A stretch of DNA of 64,000 nucleotides from Dysidea avara (lineage: Eukaryota; Porifera; Demospongiae; Dictyoceratida; Dysideidae). A model generated the notes under the pieces. It searched no databases. It saw only the letters and a list, made by a program, of their open reading frames with translations, and was not told where the DNA came from. The stretch covers positions 16,695,633 to 16,759,632 of the forward strand of contig NC_089274.1 in assembly GCF_963678975.1 (NCBI RefSeq), in the 5' to 3' direction. Below, piece by piece: positions 22,340-44,600 of this stretch (position 1 is its first letter; each line of letters starts with the position of its first letter). Position numbers and translations under genes: made by a program.

Positions 22340-25300
22340 TTAGTTCAAATGATTCACCAACCTTGTAACAGTGTCCCACAATCTGATCGTGTTGTCATGA
22401 CCACATGATGCTAGCAATCTACCACAAGGGCTGTAGGCTATTGCTAATATGGAATCATCGTGTCCTTTATGTGTTACCATGGTGTCACATGATGCAATAT
22501 CCCATATATGTACCATCCCATCTTCACCTGATGAAAATATTGGATATCTATATTCTCTAATAAGCCCTACTTACCAGCTGCAGCCAGCTGCTTGCCTGTC
22601 GGAGAGAAAGCTAGTGTGTTAATGGCTCCCTAGTAAGGTTAGAATGAGGCATAGTTCACATCCAATTAAGTCTCACTTTGCTGCCAGTAAACACCCGAAC
22701 ATTGTTGCCAGTCTGGATATCCCATAATCGACATGTACGATCACATGATCCTGTTGCTAGATAATTGCCATTAGGATGAAAGCAGCAAACCTGATTGAGT
22801 AGACAATGGGGAGTGCGGTCATATCAAAATAATTCCTCACATCCACTCCAGCAATGTGACCTGCAAACACTCTCAGAGGAAACAGCGAGTCACTACTCCA
22901 TAGTCGAGCCGTGTTGTCATGGGAACAGGATGCAAAGTAAACCCCAATGGGACTAAAATGACAAATTATTTATAAAAATCAGCCAATGAAATAGCAGAAT
23001 ACCTTGCAGCCACACCCCACACTGGATAATTGTGACCACGGTAACAAGCAAGACAATCCATCTTTTGCATATCCCATAGTCGAACTACAAATATGCAATG
23101 TAGCCATGGCAACATGAAGACAGCTCCCAACCTGTGGTATCTTCAGATGATGACAGAAGATGGCGATCATTGATAAAACATGTCCCATAAACTGGTCCGG
23201 TGTGTCCTCGTAGGATGTGGTAAGCACTATTAAGAAATGTCACACACAAGAAACACTCCAATCTACAACAAAATCATGGCCGCAACATTGCTACTTTTAA
23301 TTGGGAGGTACATTCAAACAAGACTGGATACAGGTTCAAAATTCTGTGTGAATTTGTTTTTTGTAGGTACATGAATTCTTGGAACATACGTAATAAAAAT
23401 AGTATACAGAATCTACAAAGCTTTCATCTACTAAGAACCTTCTGTTAGCATACTAGTTTGTAGAATTAATAAACATGATTGTGTAGGAGCATAATCAGGT
23501 AGGCATCAATAAACACATCAAGATTGATTACATACTCTAATAGAACAGTCACCCTAATACAGTGGTCCCTATATGATCCGGCCGTCAATTATCCGAACAT
23601 TCCATTATCCAAACTGCGGAAGTGACTGTTCTATTAGAGTATTTTGAAAAGGTGTACGTTCTATTAGAGCAGTTCTTTATATAATGAATATATATATATA
23701 ATGAATATATATGTGGGCTTCTGCCAGAGGAGGTTGGACATGATATAAGCGCTTCTGAAATTTATTACTGTTAATTGCATATTTCTAATATGTGACGAGG
23801 AGTAAGTGATAGAAGAAATGTTTAGCAATATCTACACCACGTTACCTTGTGCTTCTTTAGTTGAACAGCAAATTCTTATTGCAAGACAGGTGTGCAAGTT
23901 TCTAATTCTCTTTTCGATTCTCTGTGAGGCCACGCTAGCGGCGTCCGCTCTTCTTTTTCATTACCCTGGGAGGCTTTGTTAGCATGCACATTGCTTTCTT
24001 CGACAATTATTGTGCTAAAATACATGTACATAAGGCATCCCTATGTATTACACATGGGTTCCACCCAGCAAACGCTTACACACGTGAACCCTGTAGATTT
24101 CAAGAGTGATTTACGCGCCTGGAGTAGTGGGGTTGAATGGGGTTGACCGGCTGAATAGACTAAACTTGAAGTGCACTCTCGAATGGTATTTGTGAAAACT
24201 TTCGTGAGCGCTTGGTTAAACTTTCAATACAAAATGTATGCGCTCATATGTGCGTGTCCAACCTCCTCTGGGCTTCTGTTATCCAAACTTTTCGATTATC
24301 TGAACCCACCCAGGGGGCCCAATGAGTTCAGATAATGGAGGGAACACTGTACAGTGGTCAGGTGAATATTCAGTAACAGTATGATAAACTGCTGAAATCA
24401 CAATTTTGGAGAGCCAAAATAAAAACTTAAATCCTGGGTGGAACGTACTGTACCGTATAGGGGGAAAGTTTCAATGGGTGAAAGTTTCGCGGTAGAGAGC
24501 AAACAAACTTACTCGTGGTTAAACTTTCGCGGTGGATAAATGTATGGTGGTGTCCGCTCAAAACGCTTAGCCATGCACGTAAACAATGCACATTAATTTG
24601 TTGGTAAGTGGGTGTGGCTCACGACAATTATGATGCGAACATACACTTGCACCTGATGATTGATTAAAGTGGGCGCGGCTCTACATTGGGTGTACACACA
24701 GCAACACACGTGGCTTTGTACATGCCTTCAGATTTCTGCAACACACCTTGATAAATGGATGTGGCTCCACGTATGATTAGCAAGACAGTGATGCACAATC
24801 CAAATAGGTGGGCGTGGCTCACGAAAGAAGCTGGGATGTGGCAGGACTTTCCACATTGTTAAGCAACTTCACTTACGTGACATGTCAATCAATCACAGCT
24901 AGCAATAGCATTCGCGAGGAAACTTTCGCGGTTTTTGACAAAACCGCGAAGTCCGCAAAAACCACTTTCTCCCTATACGGCAGTATTTGTTAACAAGATC
25001 AAAATACCTGAATAGAGTAGTCATGATCACCCACATATAACAGTCAAAGAAATATTAATTATATTGTGATATACTATTTAAATCACTCTCAGAATTCAAG
25101 GGTAAATTTGTGGGGGCATGCCTCCAGACCCCCTAGGTTGGCAGTGTGTAAGGTACACATCCCTACCCTAGCTATATCCTACCCTAGCTATATAGTGTTA
25201 TGAAGTTAGGCCTGACATCACCAAAAGTGTGGCTATGTCCCTGTGATCATGTTGGCAAAAAATTAATTGTGAAATAGAAAATACCAGAGACTAGTACAAT

Positions 25301-25716
25301 ATGTAGATCCTCTTATTTAGAACTATCTACTTAAAAATCCCTTTAGGGTTTAAAATTTAAAGAAAAATCCCTTTAAGGTTTATAAAGAAAGACCTCCAAA
25401 TAATAATGTCAGCCATATTGTAACTTTCTCACCTTGAAATATCATTGGCTGGTTCACTGTGATCATCACCATCAAGAGATATGTAGGAGTATGATTTGTA
25501 GGGATTGTGCTTGGGTGTGTTTCTTTTAGAATTGGCAATGGACCAGATTTTTATAGATGAGTTGTTGCAACCACAAGCAAACATATCACCATGGCAACAA
25601 GAGGACGCTACACTGTATTAAAATAAAAGTACACATAAGAAAATAATAAATGAGTACACTATACTATATACAAATGTTAGCACAACTGCTTACACACACG
25701 CACACACATGCATGCA

Positions 25717-25789
<73 letters not shown>

Positions 25790-28619
25790 TCACTCTCACA
25801 CACCCACACAAGCGCATGCATGCAACGCACGCACTGCACTATACTACACTACACACACCATTGTCCACCACTCCTATTAACAGAGAAGACACACACAGAA
25901 GGAGCAGATGGTGGAATATTATCTGAAGTATCTTTGAGGCGTTTCTTAAACTCATCTAATGGAGTGGACACACTGTCAGTTCCCTGGGCAACCACCCCAG
26001 TAGAGTCACTCTCTGACTTCAATGCTTGTCTCTTCCTCTGTAACAACAGCATACATAAACTTTCCTGCAGTAATTCAAGCAACACACTGAACACAGCATT
26101 TAATGTATGACTAGGTACTGGTAACATTTTAGTGCCATAGTGACCCTAAAGGTGCGACTCAAGGGCATCAGAGTAGGTGCAACCAGTGAGGCCACAGCCT
26201 CACCACTTTTTGGCTAGAAATAAAAAAACTTTCAAACTTGATGAAGCCAAAACCATAAGTATAGTGTACATGCAATAATAGCATTGAACTGATGGTAGCA
26301 ATCGTCAGAAACAAAACTTATCTAACCTATTTATCACTCAAAACAGCTTCATGTTGACTTTGTCTGTGTTAGTTGCCTCTAAAAATAATTACCATTATAT
26401 TTAGCTTTTGCTTTGTTTCTCCATGTAACTATTTTGGAAATGTCCCTTACAGTTTATCTCTTATTAGTTTTAAGAGTTAAACAGTATCATGGAGGTGCTT
26501 TTAGGCAGGGTCCAGATATATCATAAAATACTCTGAGGTAGCTAGCTAACTACAGCCCAAAGTTTGCTCCCAAATAGCATCTTGAAATATCCAATTGGGA
26601 AGGGGGAGGGGACATTCCCCAAAACTAAGTCTTTTTACTTTTACTCTGATGCCCCTGGTATGATTGATTTTGTCATGATCAAATAACTCATGATCAACGC
26701 CCCTAATAGGCTCAGTGACCTCAAACCTTCTAGGTACAGTACAGTAAAATTTAAAAAGAGCAAAAAAGCTAATGGCAAACACCAATTGCATCATCCTACT
26801 TTATTATTAGCTGCGGCTACTTTATGGACTTCACTATAGCTACACAGATAGCTTAGATCAACCTTTAAATGATAGCCATGAGAGCACACTGTTTCTCAGT
26901 CACAACAATGCATAAACAGTAACCGAATACAATGAGGTGGTGCTGACAGCTAAAAACAAGAATTTCAATCTATTACAGTAATGAAAATGAAAATAGTACA
27001 ATCCTTAATGCTAAAACCCCAAAACATTGTCAAATCCTAGCTACCTTCATCCTATGTTAATCTCTATTCAGTGTAGCTTAGGACACAGAGAAAAATAATA
27101 ATTTACTGTAAGAGTACAATTTGCAACAGAGTCACAGTAGCAATTGATACATGACAGCTGGTAAACTGCAAGTCTTTTCAAGATACCACTACACAGAAAA
27201 GTTGCTAATTGTAGACATGCATACCTTCTCCATGATAACAGGTATGGCTGCTTATCAGTGAAACCCTTCTAATCTATTTATGCACCACAAATACTTTTGA
27301 CTCTTTTGAGCAAGAGTTTATAATGAGTAGCAGCAATATTTCTGTTTGAAATACTGACTAGTTAGTTAAAAATATCATTTTCAGGCTATAGAAAACTAAT
27401 ACTGACACTTTCAGTGATTGTGTATAGCACACAAGCATTGGAAACACATTGCAATGACCTACTTTAGAAGATGGAGGCTTTGGATCTGTTTCTGCTTGGT
27501 CTGATGGTCTACCAGTGCTAACACTAGAAGAGCTTGACCCCATCTTAGATCGGACTGAAGATCGCCTGCCATCTGCTTTGGCAACAGCAGCAGTGGCAGT
27601 TGCCGGATGATCACCAGACGCAGCACTCGTGCATCTACAAACTATCCTCAGCAATAACAATATACACCATGCACTATTTTTGGTACCTTCAATGGCAAAA
27701 TGTTGTTGGATTATGCTGAGCAACAGTGAAGATTTACAAGACTGCAAGGAATGTAGTGTACAAATGAATTGTTCAAGATTTCTTTTAAATACATCAAACA
27801 ATAGTTTACCTGTAGGAAATGCATTAGACAATGAAACGCAGTATCAGACATTTTGACATGGTATCTATGATTCCTGTATGTACAATTACATACACATGTG
27901 ATCTAATGTTGGTAAAATTACCTGAATTTCTCAGCCAGCGGTGAGCTTGTCAGATCATGTGTTGAAGCTAATCCAGACAGTTCCCTTAGTTCATCAGGAT
28001 TAGACCCATCTAGCTTATCAACAAAACTACCATAAAATGACACCGCTAAAGAGGAAAAAGGAATAAAAATCGTCTCCAAATAAAGCACCTTACCAACAGC
28101 TGACACACCCCTAGCGATGAGATCGAGGTATATATTAACAAATGTTGGATACAGGAGTTGCATTAGCTCACACTTACACTGTCCACTACCCTCTCTGACA
28201 AAGTCATGTAACCTGGCAAATAAGACCAACATCATTACCCAGCTTAACACATTTTATTACCACACTTTTTGTACGATTGATGGCACTCAGTGGGTGAGTA
28301 CTCCCTACAAAAACAAACAAACACACAAATATAAAAACAAACCATGTACACTAAGTTACACACATTGTGCACATTACTGAGACGTGTGGCCGCGTAATAT
28401 CGTTCTCTGCGCTCTGCAGGGCCGCCATTTCTTTCAGTGTACACACGTGGTTCTCTCCAGTAGTTGGTTCCTGCTGCTGCATGTACAGGGGAGGAGCTAA
28501 GGCAGCTGGGATGTTTACAAACTTGTAAATACACTCACCGCGTATTTTCTTAACGACAAATAATCGCGCATGTACCGATAGAACAATTCACCTTGCGCTG
28601 CATTGCTTACGGCGGACAT
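22340..28619 (-). CDS. TAF5L: TAF5L-like WD40 protein (SAGA / TFIID-type scaffold)
   Basis: Start ATG at 28619. Exons I can place: 28539-28619 (LisH-like, [17 protein letters not shown]), two poorly bounded small exons near 28384-28460 and 28269-28312, 28094-28212 (LHDFV...[17 protein letters not shown], the TAF5 NTD2), 27922-28045, a doubtful one at 27687-27809, 27463-27634 (Ser-rich linker), 25859-26037 (VCVFSVN), then WD40 exons 25433-25612, 23132-23226, 23003-23084, 22841-22952, 22677-22790, 22575-22629, 22340-22527. WD blocks: [69 protein letters not shown]. The last block and [10 protein letters not shown] are closer to TAF5L (SAGA) than to TAF5 (TFIID). The gene ends soon after the last WD repeat, shorter than vertebrate TAF5L. 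Confidence 0.8.
23560..24349. mobile_element. pogo/Tigger-like MITE (790 bp) split by a nested element
   Basis: Inverted ends CAGTGGTCCCT and AGGGAACACTG with TA on both outer sides. Next to each end are ATTATCC...GAAC-type motifs usual for pogo/Tigger elements. The middle is interrupted at 23724-24271. It lies in a long intron of the TAF5L-like gene. No transposase is present. Confidence 0.75.
23724..24271. mobile_element. 548-bp hAT-like element nested in the Tigger-like MITE
   Basis: Inverted ends CCAGAGGAGGTTGGAC and GTCCAACCTCCTCTGG are perfect over 16 bp. A direct repeat GCTTCTG flanks both sides (23717-23723 and 24272-24278). End sequence and duplication length suggest hAT. No coding frame. 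Confidence 0.8.
24453..24980. mobile_element. TIR element with CCGTATAGGG ends and GGGCGTGGCTC units
   Basis: Inverted ends CCGTATAGGGGGAAAGT and ACTTTCTCCCTATACGG, each followed by TTTCGCGGT-type motifs. The inside holds four diverged units of about 60-70 bases beginning RTGGGYGYGGCTC (near 24606, 24668, 24752, 24807). Similar units recur at 44911-45110, without the TIRs. It lies in an intron of the TAF5L-like gene. Confidence 0.65.
25688..25802. repeat. (CA)n microsatellite
   Basis: About 115 bases, mostly uninterrupted CA, in a TAF5L-like intron about 55 bases beyond the exon at 25859-26037. The CA open frames on the plus strand are artefacts. Confidence 0.95.
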
Positions 28620-28685
28620 TACGATCACAGTTTACATGGGACTTTAATTAGAATAGTTTCTCGCGTGAGTGCATGCGTCTCTCTC
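28620..28685. promoter_or_regulatory. very short head-to-head gap, TAF5L-like / DUS3L
   Basis: Only 66 bases separate the two start codons, so the transcription starts must overlap or lie inside the neighbouring gene's 5' end. TCGCGCATG and TCGCGTGAG motifs flank the gap (28563 and 28661) and resemble half-sites of NRF1-type CpG promoters. No TATA box. Confidence 0.5.
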
Positions 28686-33850
<5,165 letters not shown>

Positions 33851-34125
33851 TCTAGCTTACAATTTTTTTTATTAATGATCAAAATTTTATGTTAAATTAT
33901 ATTAAACTGAATAAATTTATGCGTCCTTTATTTCTAAACTTGATCTCTACATTGAAACACTTTTCCATATGTGGATGTTGACCACATGCAGATTGAATTT
34001 TACCATTAAAATTACTTTAATGACCTGGTGAAAATACAAAGATACTCCAAAATTTGTGGCAGACTCCTCAAGGATATGGTATAGTTTACAAAGTAATTTC
34101 ATGTGACATATGAAAAATAAATCTG

Positions 34126-34958
34126 CTAACTGTGTGCATGACTGCTTCTGATCTTGCGATCTTGCAGCTTAGTGTAAACTGTCTTTCTCTCTTGTGCAGT
34201 GAAGTCTAATATGGACACAATTGCTCTGACCTGCTCCTCAGCATGGTAGTCAGTCAAATAGTGGAACAGTGCTTGTTTTAAAAACTGCATTTGTGATCCG
34301 TCCAGTCCTGGTGCTTTAGAGTCAGTCTCTTTTTTGGTTCCTTTTCTCACTTCTATCAGTTGCAATTTGAGTTCCTCGACTTCTTTTCCTTTAGCTTTCA
34401 ACTGTGACTGCTTCTTCTCCAGAGCTTGCTGAAGCTCCTTCACTTTGCTTTGCTCCAGTTGCACTAATCGTTGCATTTCCTCTCGCCTCTGTTTAGCCAC
34501 ACCTACCTCAACCTGCCATTTCTGCTGCAGCTCTTCCAACTCTGAAACGTGGCGTTGACTATCATCAAGCGCCTGAGCCAGTTTCGTTTTATTTACAATC
34601 TCCTTGGCTACCTACAGAACAGCACAACCCACCATAGAACAACCATAGATTATAGCTCCGAGGTATAATGCAAAAATTAAACATTTTGTTCCAAACCTAA
34701 ACACTGAAGACAGAGCATCATGAGCCCCGCCCTTGCAGAATGACTTACTTGTTTACGGTGCTGCTCTAACTCGTTTCTTAGCTTACTCAATTCCGTGTCC
34801 CTTTCTGACAGAAGCGTCCGTGATTCTATCAACGCCTTCTGTAATTCATCAACTGTGGCTCGCAGTAACCGCCCCGTTTCGTCACCTTCACGGTCCGAAT
34901 CCTCTTCCGTGGACACATCTGCTTGGTAAGGTGACTTCTCCGCGATCGTGTCTGACAT
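34126..34958 (-). CDS. short coiled-coil protein with C-terminal GRIP-like domain (golgin-type)
   Basis: Two exons (34749-34958, 34126-34611) give 231 residues. Residues 1-25 are acidic and Ser-rich (STEEDSDREGDE). About 26-160 is continuous heptad coiled coil (LLRATVDELQKAL, LSERDTELSKLRNELE, LVQLEQSKVKELQQALEKK). About 180-220, MQFLKQALFHYL...AIVSILDF-ERKTV, follows the GRIP pattern (xYLKxxLxxFL ... IxxLLxF). Known role of GRIP domains: recruitment to trans-Golgi membrane by Arl1. The key first aromatic is Phe here instead of Tyr, and golgins are usually far longer, so membrane targeting is uncertain. It is head-to-head with GCLC and tail-to-tail with DUS3L. Confidence 0.65.
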
Positions 34959-35136
34959 GCCCCATCACATTAGAGGCAACAATGTTTAGCATACCTGCTG
35001 TTCCCGGGATTTCTTCCACGCCTTCGTCCATGCTAAATCGATCAAATTGGTTTCGATTGTGGGAATTGGTCGGCAGGAAATTGGGCAAAGTCTCGGGCAG
35101 AGTAAAATTGTTGTTAGGCAATATCGTATCATAGTC
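34959..35136. promoter_or_regulatory. probable bidirectional promoter, GRIP gene / GCLC
   Basis: 178 bases between start codons. Open frames of about 110 codons run antisense through it, but they only shadow the GCLC first exon and show no domain. No TATA box. Confidence 0.4.
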
Positions 35137-39476
<4,340 letters not shown>

Positions 39477-41699
39477 TTAGCAGGTTGTTGTTTTTGTATC
39501 TGTTTGAAATTAGCTATAGATTCATTGTATATTAATCAGAAGATTGCATCTATAGCTAACTACTGCACCAGTAAATTCCTAATATGAATTGCTATGTTCC
39601 ATAAGCCTTTACAGATCAAATTTGATTTGTTAAAGATGGTACTGGCGTATGCTGATTAAAACTGAAGCATATAATGCTGTACATTCTTACGGCTTTATGC
39701 ATCATCTGTTATGTCATTATGTACACAAGGAAAAGTGTATGGCCAAGAACTGACCCTTGAGGTACTTCAGAGTTGACCGACAATAATGCACTGTTTACAC
39801 TTGTGAAAATAAGTAGAACAGTAACTACCTTACAATAGGAAATATTGACAAAAGGAAAATTTGACAATTAATCAGCTTTGACAAATTAAAATTGCTGAAA
39901 AGCAAGAATCACAGATCTAAACATGTGACTTGAGGCACTTATTGACATTTGACAAATGTAACCGATTCATCAAAATTTCCTATTGTATGGTAGGCAAGCT
40001 GATCATGCTACCCTTAACACAGAAGGTGTTAGATGTTTCTATGAATGGATTTTGGGGTGGCAGATATGAGAAGTCTTATAATACAGTATGTATGTGGATG
40101 TAAGTTGCATGCCGCTACTAATTGCTCCTCAGATCAGCTCCAAAGGTGATTTGTTGTTGCCATGAGAATATCATGAAGCTCACTTATGAAACACATGAAT
40201 GGCACATTTAGCTACTCCTCTTGTCTTCTCCGCAACAGGTAGGATGGCTGCTTTATAAATATCTAGCTTCCTTCCTTTCAAAGCAGAGAAGTGGTTATTG
40301 TGACGGGATGGATCAGATGTTGTCATTTTCTCTGCTGTTTAGATCTTATACTGATCTGTTAGCTGCTGTGACTTTGATTCAGGCAGAGACTAATATACAC
40401 CTTACAGCTACACCCAGGGTGCTGGATTTAAACATTACCATGGACACCCATAAAGTGTTATGATTACTCCTGAATTTTAACAGTGTAGGCTTTCATGACT
40501 GCTAACTCTTATATTAATGGCATTTAAAATGTTGCACTTTGTTATGCTAAACAAAAGTAGATACTCAACTCTGTCTATACACACTGACCTGATGTCTGTA
40601 ATACGGTTCATAAAAACAAGTTGAATAGCAGAGGTGTTTACGTGCATGTGGTTAGCCATGCAGTGAGTTTTGCTCTACACCCTTGCATTCAATCCACTGC
40701 ATGACAAACAGTGGTTGTTAAAAGCTTCCTTTAAAAGCAAATGTAGATGATGAGCACTTTGTTTGACACTAAAAACTGCTCTTATGTGCAGTGGTTGGTG
40801 GGATAATAGTTGGATGCCAAAAGAAATTAAATCATAACAATATATCTTCACCTTTTAAAATAATTGATCATTAATTCAGAGAATGCATACAAATTTATCA
40901 GCAAAACACAACTCTTTAACCAAGCCATATTATGTAGTATTGAGCATAGCATTCACTGAAAATTTGAACACTTCATGCACAGTCTATAATAATTATACAG
41001 TAATAGGCTGTTACCTAATTAATGGTGTTTTTATAAGCAATTGAGGGGAGGGGCTCAATGCTCAGGTTATATGTTCCAGTTTAATCTTAGAGGATCTGAG
41101 CTCCATAATGCTACTAAGACTGAGAATTAAGCACAAGGTACACCTCATAGTTTTGTATATAGGGTATAGTTCTAGTTTGATGCCTGGACAGTTGTGGGAC
41201 ACTTCAGGGCTTAGCTACAGTTCTTTACCATGTCATTCATTGTACACCTATTAAAGCATGGATAATGAACTATACTACATGTCTAACTATAGAGTAAACT
41301 AATACCAGGGAATTATGGTATAAGTCTTTTTGATGCGGTGCAAAAAATTTTAGCAACTTATTGGATGCATTTCAGAAGCACTTTTGGACTTGATCAATAC
41401 AGCCAAGGAACCATGAAGTGTGGGGCTGGTTTTCTGGTCATCTTTCTGTAGCACAAGCCTTCATGATCCCTACTATAAGGTACCATTGAACTCCACATGA
41501 TATGATGCACAGGCAAACGAAGGTCAGATCACCTTTAAGACAGTGACATAGTTAGTCATAAAAAGTTAACTAGAACTAACTGGTGTACTTCACTCTTGTA
41601 CCATCAGAGATATTGAGACCTGTTTACTTATGATAGGAACATAGAGAAAATTTGTAATAATATTACACTTCAACAATTATTATCATCATGATACCATTA
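39477..41699. other. tail-to-tail spacer, GCLC / unknown gene
   Basis: 2.2 kb with a MITE at 39833-39985. An 80-codon open frame at 40221-40463 follows a possible acceptor but has no homologous look. The phrase ACCATCAGAGATATTGAGAC near 41605 repeats part of the GCLC last exon (39389-39408), so about 70 bases at 41565-41625 are a partial copy of that exon. Otherwise nothing supported. Confidence 0.5.
39833..39985. mobile_element. MITE with CAATAGGAAA ends, copy 2
   Basis: Ends CAATAGGAAAT and ATTTCCTATTG with TA outside. The inside TTTGACAA motifs match copy 1 at 410-584. Confidence 0.6.
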
Positions 41700-44600
41700 T
41701 TATGATCTAGTCACTGTTAACCCTTTCTCATCTTCCAAGATGGCCTCACATCGTTCCCTCTACACTTGGGATAATACAGCAAATTTGGATCACTAAATTA
41801 ACTTACTTGTCTTTGGTTAAGATACACAGTAGCATTAGCAGTAAGTCCAGGATTCTGTGGTTGCAAAAAGCATTTGAGTCTGACTGCCTCCATTGCAGAA
41901 GGTTGTTGAGAAATCAAGTGGTTAATTTCTTGAGCCTGGTGAATTTTATAGAATATTATTATGTTTCAGCATTTGGAGTCAGTCTTACCTTATCAACACG
42001 GAATTGATATCTGATGTTATTTACACGTTCCTTTGCTTCAGCAGCTCTGGTAGGGGTTTAGTAACATTTTATTTACAGTATGGTGAAGTCTTTTTATATT
42101 AACACGACAGTGATGTCTCTTGTATCCCAGCAGTTTAGCTGGCAGTTGGTATACCACAACATCCCAGATGGTGATGTTATCTTAAGTCAATCATTTGTGT
42201 ACTTATTGTGTACAGCATAATCTCATTATTGTACAGTACAATTCCAATAAATTTTAAAATTAGAATTAGGATATAGTATGAAGGAACACAAAAATGTTTA
42301 CATAAGATCAAACTACTCTAATAAAGCAGTCGTTCATGTAAATCATACAAAAATATTTTTACACAAAAATTTAAATGCAATGAAATGGACCACATATGAA
42401 ACAAAAATTTATTGCTTTTATTATGAAATTGTACAGTATAAGTGGAACTATCATGGCCAGAAATTTTTTTCAAAAGTCTCTAATAGAATGCATGCTAAAA
42501 ATATCCTTCTAGGCTTTCAGGTATGGTTAAAAACTTTCTAAAGTGCTATTTAGGCTGAACAATACACCAGGAAAATAGTTTTAAACCTTTTTCAAACTTT
42601 CCGAAACATCCCCAAATCTCCATATCCTCCTGTCAGTCATGTAACAATGTCACATGGTACTATTGATGGTGACCATCAGTGAAAACACTGTTTGTCATAC
42701 TATATAGTTGTGACCTTACAAAACATGATCCTGCATGAAAGACGATGTTCGGTAATGGAAGGTTCAGTAAATGTAGTCAAAACATTAATAAAGAAATTTT
42801 CGTACAAGTTTTGCATACGAAAATTATTTACAACGAGAAAAAAAAGCAAATTACGATATATAGTGTATACATGTGTGTGTGTGTACATGTGTGTGTGTGT
42901 ACATGTGTGCATTTGTGTGTGCATGTTATACACATGTCTCACATTCCATCTAGCATTTACAACTTGCATACCATCGTCAGCTGGGTGACTAATGACAAGT
43001 AGTAAACTCAACACACAGAATTGGAAAAATGGGTTACATGATAATACAAGAATCTTTCAAAACTAACTTTATGGATAAAATCGCTATTTTCTCGGGTAAT
43101 ACCAAAATAAGGAACACTTATCTATGAAACAATATGCCATGCCCACAAACTTATGGTACCATTTACTCACAGATGCTTGCAGCTACATTGGACCATATGG
43201 ATCTTTTTTGGTTCTTGCAGCTGCAACAGCCAAGAAATTAGAGTTATAGACACGATATAAGAATATTAATTTTGGGGGGGCATCACTGTTTTGTGGACTG
43301 GACTGGAACACTAGGGACTGACATATTTTTTGTTCATTTTTATACATGCTATGGTTGGATTTATGGAATCAGGGAACCTGCAGCCTCACATGCAGCACAC
43401 TAATAAATGCTGAATATGAGCAGTGAAAGCAAAAACTTTGTCATTTTTTTTTCTTCTCTACAACACTTATAGAATTTTTTTACCTTTTTATAGAGTAACA
43501 TTACAGGGAATGTGATCTCAAAAGTAACAGCGATGGTTAACTAGCAAATAGAGCGGTGAGCCTGTACTAAATTTGGTCAGTAAGCCAGTTACACTGTTGT
43601 GCTAGTGCATGCAAGTAGCTATGGCAGACTTTTCATTTGTGTACTCTTCTGATTTGTGTATCATAGAAAGGTTGGGTAACTAACTGTTAGACTACAACTA
43701 TAAAAGTAAACTATTAAACACTATAATACCTATATATATACTTACTATCAAGAGTACATTATTTACTCTTGTTACTAAACTACACTATCAAAGTCCAAGC
43801 TAAGCCATACCTATTTGAAAAGTTGTTGCTTGGATTTATTTTACAGTAAAATGGGTTGGTCAGTAGGCAAAAAAAAACAGCTAGCTAATTTCAGACATGT
43901 TTATCTCAGATAAATATTTGTAGCTACTGCACTATCTGCAGACATACATACATATAGCCCAATGAGTCATGGACGACACTGAAGTATAGCTGTTAGCCAA
44001 GAAGTAGAGGTACACTGGTTTTAAGGGAACTACGCCCAAAATATTACACACTGACTGTTCTATTAGAGCATCTCAATCATTTTTGCACCAATTGCAAATT
44101 AAACTCTAGGTGTCACATGAATCTTAAATTTTCTTTTCTTAACGCAAAATTGGGTCAGTCGGGTCTGAGTAACAACTTTTCAAATAGGTATGGCCTTATC
44201 CTCAGAGGAAAAAGAATATTGGCAAAGTATCATCTTGCATCTCAAAGTGTGCCAGCCAGATAAAATTCAATTGAGTGACTTAACACTTGCCCAAACTATT
44301 CTGCTTCATGTTCAGCTTTGTTTTACTGCTATACAGGATTACGAATGAAGATCAGTGCTCCTCTAATCAACCCAGTCAATAAACACAGTAATGGAGAAAG
44401 AAATGGAACACAAAGGAGGACAAAGATAAGTCCATTGTAGCTGCTGTGGTTGGCGAAAAGGCATGCCTCAGGCCAAAGCAACGTTCAACAGTAAAAGAAA
44501 TCCAAGGACTTACCCTTAATCATGCCAAGTTATGTTTGGCTAGAGGCATCACATAGTCAATCGACCAGTCAGCAGCAAATTAAGTTAACTATTTGAAGGG

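Noticed and set aside
40221-40463. 80-codon frame preceded by a possible splice acceptor
   Set aside because: No homology that I can see, no partner exons, and it lies in a repeat-rich spacer.
42278-42541. 87-codon frame rich in Lys, Tyr and Asn
   Set aside because: Composition simply reflects AT-rich DNA; no motif, and it lies in the long intron of the unknown gene.
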